Shown here piece after piece: positions 23,145 to 30,203 of a stretch of DNA of 46,162 bases. The stretch is from Collinsella aerofaciens (GTDB taxonomy: Bacteria; Actinomycetota; Coriobacteriia; Coriobacteriales; Coriobacteriaceae): contig NZ_JADPCH010000005.1 of assembly GCF_015670745.1 (NCBI RefSeq), forward strand, positions 54,671 through 100,832. The letters run 5' to 3'. Position 1 is the stretch's first letter. Each line of letters opens with the position of its first letter. The position numbers and the translations under genes are program-made. Below the pieces are notes generated by a model. It was not told the origin of the DNA and ran no database searches. It saw nothing but the letters and a program-made list of their open reading frames with translations.

Positions 23145-25160
23145 CTACATCACCTCCGCGTGAGGGGTCAAACCATTTGCCTTGAGCACCTCGTCGGGGA
23201 GCTCGGAATAGAAGTGCTCGGTGCCGGGCACGCGCTTGAAGACCGGACGGGTGTCCAGGCCAATGCGCGGATGGCTCGAGCGGGGCGCGAAGCGATCGCC
23301 CTTGGGGAAATCGCGCGGGCTCGGAACGGCGCCGGGCACCTGGTGCAGGCGGCCCGAACCGCTCTCGATGGACAGGACGGAACCCAGAAGGCCGCGGGTG
23401 TACTCGTGAATCGGGTTGGTGAGCAGCTCCTTGGTGGGCGCCTGCTCAATAACCTGGCCGGCGTACATAACCGTGATGTTGTGGGCGACCTCGGCGACCA
23501 GCGCCAGGTCGTGCGAAACGAAGATCATGGCAAAGCCGAGCTTGGCCTGAAGGTCGTTGAGCAGCTTGATGACCTGCTTCTGGACCGTAACGTCCAGAGC
23601 GGTCGTGGGCTCGTCGCAGATAACCAGCTTGGGGTCGCGGGTAAGGGCCATAGCGATCAGAACGCGCTGACGCTGACCACCGGAAAGCTCGTGCGGATAG
23701 CTCTCGAGCGTACGCTTGGGGTCGAGGCCCACGAGCTCCAGGAGTTCCTCGGCGCTACGGGTGCCGCCGCGCTTGGTGAGCTGCTTCATCTGGGCAGAGA
23801 TGAGCATGGAGGGGTTGAGCGAGGACAGGGCGTCCTGATAGACCATGGCGATATCGGTACCGCGCAGGCCGAACCACTCCTTCTTGCTCATCTTGAGCAG
23901 GTCGCGGCCCTCCCAGAGAACCTCGCCGGAAAGATGCTCGTCATCGTCGGTCAGGCCCATGATGGCCAGCGTGGTGATGGACTTACCGCAGCCGGACTCG
24001 CCTACCAGGCCCATGGTCTGGCCGGGACGGACGTCAAAGTTAACGTGGTCGACGACGTTGATATCACCGTGGTGCTCAAACTGGATGCAGAAATCGCGGA
24101 CCGAAAGGATCGGCTCAACGGACTCATCGGGCACATGGCGGTCGTTACGCTTGAGCTCGACATCGCGCAGTGCGCCAAGACGGGCGGACAGGGACTGAGC
24201 CTGCTCCTTGTAGGCACGAACGGGGTCGGAAACCAGCAGGTCGGCCTCGCGGCGCTTGGAGGAATCGGTCGGATCCAGGGCGGCGGAGGGAGCAGCGGCC
24301 ATGGCGTCGGTAATGCCCTCGGAGAGGATGTTGAGCGCCAGGCAGGTGATCATGATGGCCAGGCCCGGGAACAGTGCCTGCCACCAACGGCCAGCGAGCA
24401 CGCCACCGCGTGCGTCGGCGAGAATGTTGCCCCAGGTAGCGGTGGGCTCCTGGATGCCGGCGCCGATGAAGGTCAGCGAGGCCTCGAAGATAATGGCGTC
24501 GGCGACCAGGGTAACGGTGAAGACCATAATCGGAGCGATGCAGTTACGCAGAACATGCTTGATCAGAATCCACGGAGCCTTGGCGCCGGACACGATGACC
24601 GCGCGGACATAGTCCTCACCGTACTCGGACACGATGTTGGCGCGCACGATACGGGCGATCTGCGGGGTGTACATAAAGCCGATCGCAAAGATGATCGACG
24701 GCACGGAATTGCCCAGGATGGAAACGAAAACGGCTGCGAGGGCGATACCCGGGATGGACATGATGATGTCCAGGATACGCATGATCGCCTCAGAGATAGA
24801 CTTGCGCGAAACCGCTGCAAGAGCGCCGACAACGGAACCACAGACCAAAGCCATGGCGGTAGCACCAAAGCCGATAATCAGCGAGTAACGTCCGCCGTAG
24901 AGCATGCGCGACAGAATGTCGCGACCCTTATCGTCGGTACCGAAGATAAATCCGTTGCCGGGAGCCTGGCGAGCCGTAAAGATCTCGACCGGGCTATAGG
25001 GGGCAAGAAGGGGCGCCAAAATCGCAGTCAGGGCGACCAGCACCAGCACGACGGCGGCAATCTTAGAAGACAGCGTCATCTTCTTCCAGCCACCGAGCTT
25101 GAGCCCCTTGGAGGCAGCCTTCTCGAGCTGCTCGGTTTGCTTCTCTCGAATCTTTACCAT
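23145..25160 (-). CDS. Fused ABC permease and ATP-binding protein, sialic-acid type (SiaG-like)
   Basis: A 671-residue fusion. Residues about 30-290 are an OppC/DppC-like permease: a first helix at 33-52, GTDDKGRDILSRMLYGGRYS at about 74-93, the EAA loop near 184-194. A charged linker spans about 291-345. Residues about 350-600 are an ABC ATPase with GESGCGKS at 387-394, FQ-loop-like VYQDALSSLNP, LSGGQRQR at 492-499 and ICDEPTTALD. The C-terminal region keeps GDRFAPR but has no cysteines where OppD has them. The fusion is continuous, with no frameshift. This architecture occurs in actinobacterial sialic acid importers. Confidence 0.92.
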   Translation of the reverse strand: MVKIREKQTEQLEKAASKGLKLGGWKKMTLSSKIAAVVLVLVALTAILAPLLAPYSPVEIFTARQAPGNGFIFGTDDKGRDILSRMLYGGRYSLIIGFGATAMALVCGSVVGALAAVSRKSISEAIMRILDIIMSIPGIALAAVFVSILGNSVPSIIFAIGFMYTPQIARIVRANIVSEYGEDYVRAVIVSGAKAPWILIKHVLRNCIAPIMVFTVTLVADAIIFEASLTFIGAGIQEPTATWGNILADARGGVLAGRWWQALFPGLAIMITCLALNILSEGITDAMAAAPSAALDPTDSSKRREADLLVSDPVRAYKEQAQSLSARLGALRDVELKRNDRHVPDESVEPILSVRDFCIQFEHHGDINVVDHVNFDVRPGQTMGLVGESGCGKSITTLAIMGLTDDDEHLSGEVLWEGRDLLKMSKKEWFGLRGTDIAMVYQDALSSLNPSMLISAQMKQLTKRGGTRSAEELLELVGLDPKRTLESYPHELSGGQRQRVLIAMALTRDPKLVICDEPTTALDVTVQKQVIKLLNDLQAKLGFAMIFVSHDLALVAEVAHNITVMYAGQVIEQAPTKELLTNPIHEYTRGLLGSVLSIESGSGRLHQVPGAVPSPRDFPKGDRFAPRSSHPRIGLDTRPVFKRVPGTEHFYSELPDEVLKANGLTPHAEVM

Positions 25161-25163
25161 AAT

Positions 25164-26120
25164 CTACACCGTCCTGATGCGCGGGTTGATGAGCAGGTAG
25201 AGCATGTCAACCACGATGTTGATGATGATGAAGGCAAGAGCAACGACGATAACGACGCCCTGAACCAGGTTCGCCTCGTTGCCCTGAACGCCCTGCAGAA
25301 TCGCAGTGCCCATGCCGGGGAGGTTGAAGATAACCTCGATGACGACGGCGCCGCCCATGAGGTAGCCGATCTTAAGACCGAGGGTGGTGACCGGGGTGAT
25401 CAGCGCATTGCGAAGGACGTTGATGCCGACGACGACCTTCTCGGGAACGCCGGCGCCACGAGCCATACGGACATAGTCCTTGTCGAGCTCCTCGACCATG
25501 GCGGTACGCACGATACGAGTCATCTGGCCCGTCAGCGGAAATGCCAAGGCGATAGCGGGCATGATCATACGTCCCAGATAGCCAACCGGATTCGTGGTGA
25601 AGTGAGGCAGAGCACCCGATGCCGGGAGCACCTTAAGGTAGGAAGAGAACAGCAGGATCAACAGAACGGCAAGCCAGAACGACGGGGTTGCCAAGCCGGC
25701 GATGGAAAAGACGCGGATCACTTGGTCCGGCCATTTGTCGCGATACAGTGCCGCGATGACGCCGAGCAAAAACGAAACGACCGCACCGATGGCAAGACCG
25801 ATGAAGGTCAGCTGCATCGTGACGGGCAGGGCCGTGGAGATGCGCTTGGCAACGGAGTTGCGGGCAGCGCCGTAGGTACCCATGTCGCCATGAATCAAAT
25901 CGCCCATATAGCGCACGTAGCGCACAGGCCAGGGGTCGTCCAGACCATACTTCTCATGGTACTCGGCAACCGCCTCGGGCGAGGCACCGTCACCCAACGC
26001 CGTGTAGGCGGGGTCGGTCTTGGAGAACGACATAAGGAAGAACACCAGGACGGTGACGCCCAATGCCATGATCGGCAGCGCCACAAGACGCCTTCCAATC
26101 AAACGTAGCAAGTTGTTCAC
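25164..26120 (-). CDS. ABC transporter permease, sialic-acid type (SiaF-like, DppB family)
   Basis: A 318-residue DppB/OppB-type permease with a first helix at about 10-30, the SKTDPAYTALGDGAS loop, and an EAA loop (DYVRMARGAGVPE) followed by helices to the C-terminus. I choose the GTG at 26120 because GGGGAG lies just upstream; a TTG at 26153 would place charged residues and the ribosome site inside the protein. It ends three bases before the fused permease-ATPase, with which it forms the channel. Confidence 0.9.
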   Translation of the reverse strand: MNNLLRLIGRRLVALPIMALGVTVLVFFLMSFSKTDPAYTALGDGASPEAVAEYHEKYGLDDPWPVRYVRYMGDLIHGDMGTYGAARNSVAKRISTALPVTMQLTFIGLAIGAVVSFLLGVIAALYRDKWPDQVIRVFSIAGLATPSFWLAVLLILLFSSYLKVLPASGALPHFTTNPVGYLGRMIMPAIALAFPLTGQMTRIVRTAMVEELDKDYVRMARGAGVPEKVVVGINVLRNALITPVTTLGLKIGYLMGGAVVIEVIFNLPGMGTAILQGVQGNEANLVQGVVIVVALAFIIINIVVDMLYLLINPRIRTV

Positions 26121-26161
26121 GTTCTCTCCCCTTTCTTTTGTCGGTAGGACCAACTGGTATA

Positions 26162-26215
26162 TGAGTACGGATACTCATTACAAGACCCGAGCGACATCGT
26201 TGCCGCCCGGGTCTT
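26162..26215 (-). terminator. Tandem hairpins between the binding protein and permease genes
   Basis: AAGACCCG (26182-26189) pairs with CGGGTCTT (26208-26215), and TGAGTA-CGGA-TACTCA folds at 26162-26177. The T-tract is weak, so partial termination or 3'-end protection of the binding-protein mRNA is likely. It is analogous to the oppA/oppB hairpin at 8121-8150. Confidence 0.55.
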
Positions 26216-26277
26216 TGTTTCAACTATGAGGATACGGTCCCAACGGCCGACATCCTGCATACAGACTCAAGCGAGTC

Positions 26278-27891
26278 TTACGCCTTGACGGTCGCAACGC
26301 CCCTGAAGGACATGCTCGTCGTGCCGATGCCCTTGAAGCCGTCGAGAGCCTCGCCGTTGGGCGCGGTGGACGGATCGTCCCAGGAAGCGGAGACGGTCTT
26401 GACGTGGACAACGGGGTACAGAACGGCGTTGTCGGCGATGATGTCGAAGCACTCGTTCCACTTCTTCTGCTGCTCGTCGCCCTCGGCGGCAAGAGCCTCG
26501 TCCATGAGACCGTGAAGCTTCTGCCACTCAGCGGACTCCTTCCACGGGCAACGGGTCTGCATCCAGACGTTGTCGCCATACCACCAGTTGAGCAGCAGGT
26601 CGGGGTCAGCGCCGAAGCAGGAAGGATCGCCAGGGGCAAGGAGGATATCGTAGGCCTCGCCGCCGTCGATGGCAGCGTAGGTGGCCGGCGAGGTATCGGT
26701 CTGGATGGTCACCTCAAAGCCGAGAGCGTCGAGGTCGTTCTTGACCTGGGCGGCCATGCCCTTGATCTGCTCGTTGTCGGTGGTGCGCAGGGTGATGGCA
26801 CCCGGGGTGATGCCGGACTCCTCGATGAGCTTCTTAGCCTTCTTGGCGTCGGTCTTGTACACCGTGGAAGCCTCATGATAATTGGTGAAGCTCTTGGGCA
26901 GGTAGCAGCTGGCAGCGGTGGCAAGGCCGGCGAAGGTGTTGCTGACCATCTTCTCGGTGTCGAGCGCATACATGACAGCCTGACGGACCTTGACGTTGTT
27001 CCAAGGCTCCTTGGCGACGTTGAACATGATGAAGCGGGTGCCGAAACCCTGAACGTTATCGATCTTGCAGCCGGCGCTCTCGAGCTGGTCGACGGCGTCA
27101 GCGGTAACGAGCTCCATAACGAGCGTGGAGCCCTCCTGCTGAGCGGTAACGCGAGCGGTGGGGTCGGTCAGGATGCTGTACTGGATCTTCTTATCCTCGG
27201 CAGCATACTCACCGTTGTACTCGGGGTTGGGAACCAGGGTGATCTCGGTATCGGAGATAGAGTCGTACATCCAGGGGCCGGAGCCGATCGGCTGCTTGGC
27301 GCGATCCTCCTCGGTCTGGGTGGCCGGGGTAACGCGGATGATGGCAAGACGATCCTTGAGCAGAGAGAAGTTGGGGACCTTGGTCTTGACCGTCACGGTG
27401 CTGGCGTCCTTAGCCTCGATGGACTCGAAGGGCTGGAAGAACGGAGCATAGGTAGCGGAAGCGGCGCAAGCGGTGTAGGAGGCAACGACATCGTCAGCGG
27501 TGACCTCGGTGCCATCGGAGAACTTGGCGCCCTTGCGGATGGTAACCTCGAAAGTGGTGTCGTCCACAGACTTGGGGTCGTCGGTGGCGAGCTCGTTGAA
27601 GGTGCTGTAGTCGTGGTAATCGATGCCGTAGAGGCCCTCGACGACGTGCCAGTTAGCACCCAGGCCCACAGCGGAGCCGGTGCTGGCGGGGTCGAAGCTG
27701 GACGGAGCGTAAGCGGAACCAGCGGTGATCACGCCGCCGCCACGGTTGGCGGAATCGGTGGAACCGGAAGCGGAACCCTCGTCGCTAGAGCTGCCACCGC
27801 AGCCGGTGAGACCAAGCCCTGCGACAGCAGCGACGCTGCCGGTGAGGCCGAGGAACGAACGCCTGGACATACCCTTGTTGATGATGGCCAT
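26278..27891 (-). CDS. Substrate-binding lipoprotein, sialic-acid ABC transporter (SiaE-like, SBP family 5)
   Basis: A 537-residue SBP_bac_5 lipoprotein. The ATG at 27891 has AGGAG five bases upstream. The signal peptide has a near-ideal Tat motif SRRSFLGL (residues 9-16), a hydrophobic core and a lipobox LTGC with Cys31. A Gly/Ser-rich linker follows. The fold is that of peptide- and nickel-binding proteins, but the operon partners are sialic acid catabolic enzymes, so N-acetylneuraminate is the likely ligand. A peptide or amino-sugar ligand cannot be excluded by sequence. It heads the operon. Confidence 0.88.
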   Translation of the reverse strand: MAIINKGMSRRSFLGLTGSVAAVAGLGLTGCGGSSSDEGSASGSTDSANRGGGVITAGSAYAPSSFDPASTGSAVGLGANWHVVEGLYGIDYHDYSTFNELATDDPKSVDDTTFEVTIRKGAKFSDGTEVTADDVVASYTACAASATYAPFFQPFESIEAKDASTVTVKTKVPNFSLLKDRLAIIRVTPATQTEEDRAKQPIGSGPWMYDSISDTEITLVPNPEYNGEYAAEDKKIQYSILTDPTARVTAQQEGSTLVMELVTADAVDQLESAGCKIDNVQGFGTRFIMFNVAKEPWNNVKVRQAVMYALDTEKMVSNTFAGLATAASCYLPKSFTNYHEASTVYKTDAKKAKKLIEESGITPGAITLRTTDNEQIKGMAAQVKNDLDALGFEVTIQTDTSPATYAAIDGGEAYDILLAPGDPSCFGADPDLLLNWWYGDNVWMQTRCPWKESAEWQKLHGLMDEALAAEGDEQQKKWNECFDIIADNAVLYPVVHVKTVSASWDDPSTAPNGEALDGFKGIGTTSMSFRGVATVKA

Positions 27892-27944
27892 GTCTTCTCC
27901 TATCAATAGAGAATCTTACCCGGGAGCACCTAGACTTGCCCCCG

Positions 27945-28091
27945 CGCAACTTGCGGACGATATATACCTTACCTACCGACAAACCCAACTTGGGTGCCGC
28001 GCTCGGCGACCGATACATACATACGCTTGAACGGTATTTACTACCGTTCACCGAATTCATTGACAAACGATTCGACAGACAGTATGTATCG
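27945..28091 (-). promoter_or_regulatory. Promoters and nested operator-like dyads of the sialic acid operon
   Basis: Two minus-strand promoters are visible. The distal one is TTGTCA (28061-28066), 17 bases, TAGTAA (28038-28043). The proximal one is TTGGGT (27983-27988), 16 bases, TATATA (27961-27966). A 9-base dyad TGAACGGTA-N5-TACCGTTCA (28028-28050) overlaps the distal -10. ACCCAACTTGGGT (27983-27995) overlaps the proximal -35, and CGCAACTTGCG (27945-27955) lies downstream; both share CAACTTG. An outer pair CGATACATAC/GTATGTATCG (28011-28020, 28082-28091) brackets the distal dyad. A repressor is inferred; none is in the window. Confidence 0.6.
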
Positions 28092-28256
28092 ACGAGGTGA
28101 GATATCAGTCTTCGTCAACCCGCAGGATAGCAGGGTTATTCACCATGGCTAGTCAAACGTTTTAGCGTTAATAAAACCCGAAATCAGCAGGTAATCGCCG
28201 CGAAATAAATGATTGAAAATCAGCCAATCATGTATATCAGTTGTTTAGAAGCGCGT
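28092..28256. other. Non-coding region between the sialic acid promoters and uvrC
   Basis: No gene. It contains AAACGTTTTA (about 28155), like the palindrome upstream of gap, and a weak stem TGATTG/CAATCA (28209-28229) followed on the minus strand by TTTATTT, which may be the uvrC terminator. Otherwise it is AT-rich and featureless. Confidence 0.4.
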
Positions 28257-30203
28257 TTAGTTTTCGGAACGGCTGGCCGATGCTTGGGCGCGCTCGGCAT
28301 TCCATGCAACAAGTGCCTCGTGGACCGCTTTGGCGACATCGGCCGGAACGCCTCGAACTTCCGCAATCTCCTGCTCGCTTGCCGCGCGCAAACGCTTCAT
28401 CGAGCCAAAATGGCGCATAATGGCACGTTTTCTGGTGGGTCCCACGCCCGGAACGTCGTCAAGCACCGAAACCGTCATAGCCTTATCGCGCAACTCGCGA
28501 TGGAACGTAATCGCAAATCGGTGGGATTCATCGCGAACCTGCTTGATCAGATAAAGCGAAGCGGAGCCGGTCGGCAGCACGACGGGGGTCTCGTCCCACG
28601 GCACGAAAACTTCCTCATCGGCCTTTGCCAAGCCACAAACTGGTATATCGAGGCCAAGCGCCTCAAGTTGCTTAATTGCAGCGGTCAATTGCGGTTTGCC
28701 GCCATCGACAACGAGCAAATCGGGGCGCGAGCCAAAGCGCTCGTCCGCCATGCGCTCGGGAGCATAGCGACGCCCCAGAACCTCGGACATCGATACGAAG
28801 TCGTTCGCCTCGTCCAATTCGGCCTGAATTTTAAAGCGACGATACTGGCCCTTGTCGGCACGGCCGTTGGTAAATACCACCATCGAAGCGACGGTAAAGG
28901 TGCCGTGCAACGTCGAGATATCGAAGCACTCGATGCGCAACGGCGGCGCAGGCAGCGCCAGCGCGCTTTCGAGCTCCAGGAGCGCCTGATTAGTGCGATC
29001 GTCAGCATACCCCGTGCGCATCATGTAGCGCATGAGGGCATGGCGCGCATTTTTGGAAGCCATATCGAGCAGGCGGTGCTTTTCGCCGCGCTGCGGCCTA
29101 TGGAGATGGCAAGAGCGTTCGCGCTTGCCCGCAAGCCACTCCCCCAACGCTTCGGCGTCCTCAAGCTCGACAGAGAGATTGATCTCGGCTGGAATATCAG
29201 CCGTCTCGTCGTAATAGCGCTTAAGAAAGCCCGATTGAAGCTCTTCCTCGTCGACATCCAGGCCTTTATCGAGGATGAACTCACAAGTTCGAACCGTTCG
29301 GCCCTCGCGAACGACAAAGACACAGGCGGCAGAGATAGTCTCTTCGCGATAGAAGCCGATGACGTCGATATCGACGCTCGATGGAAAAACGACCTGTTGG
29401 CGATCGTCCAGGCCCCTAATGACTTCCAGGCGACGCTTGACGCGCGCCGCACGCTCAAAATCGAGCGTCTCGGCTGCCTCCGTCATCTCGGACGTAAGCT
29501 CGTCAACGACATCCTTGCGATGGCCCGACAAGAAACGTTCGACACGTTTGACGTTCTTGGCATAGTCGGCAGGGGAAATCGCGCCGATGCATGCGCCCGG
29601 CCCGCGCCCGACATGGTAGTCAAAGCAGGGACGCCCGTTTTGCGCGCAAATCATATTGACGATGTCTTCTTCGCCCTTATGAGATTCGACGATGCGGCGG
29701 CAGCGGCGCCATTCCGCACAGGATGCCGAGCAAATAGGAATAACCTTGCGTAGCGTATCGATGGTCTCACGCGCCGCACGGCTATCGGTATAGGGGCCAA
29801 AATAGCGCGTTCCCGGTTTATGACGCTCTCGCGTGTATTTAATAGCCGGAAACAAGTCGCTCTTGGTAATGGCGATAAAGGGATAGCTTTTATCGTCTTT
29901 GAGATCGACGTTAAAGTACGGATGGTACTGGCCAATCAGATTGCGCTCGAGCACCAATGCCTCGTGCTCGGTCTCCACCACGATATAGTCGAAGCTCGCC
30001 ACCAGCTGCATCATGAGCGGGATCTTTTGACGCTCGTCCTGCAGCGTCACGTATTGACGCATACGGGCACGCAGGTTTTTTGCCTTGCCCACATAGATGA
30101 CATCACCCTTGGCATCTTTCCAAAGGTAGCAGCCGGGTTGCGTGGGAACGCGCGAAACCTGCTCGGCAAGTGTTGGAATGTTGTCGTGACCTGCCACGCG
30201 CAC
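28257..30203 (-). CDS. uvrC: Excinuclease ABC subunit C
   Basis: A 648-residue UvrC, the nuclease that cuts on both sides of a DNA lesion bound by UvrB. The N-terminal GIY-YIG domain spans about 20-100 (PGCYLWKD, IYVGKAKNLR). A UVR domain lies at about 229-265, the RNase H-like endonuclease in the second half (ECFDIST, LLVVDGGKPQL), and HhH motifs end the protein (VPGVGPTRKRAIM). Between 158 and 205 the cysteine cluster is rearranged: extra cysteines 158, 162, 168 and 186 sit in an insertion, and GRC is GRG. It begins with GTG right after the murJ stop codon. Confidence 0.95.
   Translation of the reverse strand: MRVAGHDNIPTLAEQVSRVPTQPGCYLWKDAKGDVIYVGKAKNLRARMRQYVTLQDERQKIPLMMQLVASFDYIVVETEHEALVLERNLIGQYHPYFNVDLKDDKSYPFIAITKSDLFPAIKYTRERHKPGTRYFGPYTDSRAARETIDTLRKVIPICSASCAEWRRCRRIVESHKGEEDIVNMICAQNGRPCFDYHVGRGPGACIGAISPADYAKNVKRVERFLSGHRKDVVDELTSEMTEAAETLDFERAARVKRRLEVIRGLDDRQQVVFPSSVDIDVIGFYREETISAACVFVVREGRTVRTCEFILDKGLDVDEEELQSGFLKRYYDETADIPAEINLSVELEDAEALGEWLAGKRERSCHLHRPQRGEKHRLLDMASKNARHALMRYMMRTGYADDRTNQALLELESALALPAPPLRIECFDISTLHGTFTVASMVVFTNGRADKGQYRRFKIQAELDEANDFVSMSEVLGRRYAPERMADERFGSRPDLLVVDGGKPQLTAAIKQLEALGLDIPVCGLAKADEEVFVPWDETPVVLPTGSASLYLIKQVRDESHRFAITFHRELRDKAMTVSVLDDVPGVGPTRKRAIMRHFGSMKRLRAASEQEIAEVRGVPADVAKAVHEALVAWNAERAQASASRSEN

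Noticed and set aside
23145-25160. Permease-ATPase fusion as an artefact of a missed stop or frameshift
   Set aside because: The linker is a continuous charged stretch, both halves are complete in one frame, and the same architecture is known in related transporters.
22758-26108. A very long open frame on the plus strand (over 1,100 codons) opposite the transporter genes
   Set aside because: It is antisense to well-recognised ABC transporter genes, is low in recognisable domains and rich in Asp/Gly/His/Gln typical of the complement of GC-rich coding sequence.
27892-28256. A riboswitch upstream of the sialic acid operon
   Set aside because: The dyads overlap promoter boxes and no known riboswitch core could be recognised, so protein operators are the better reading.
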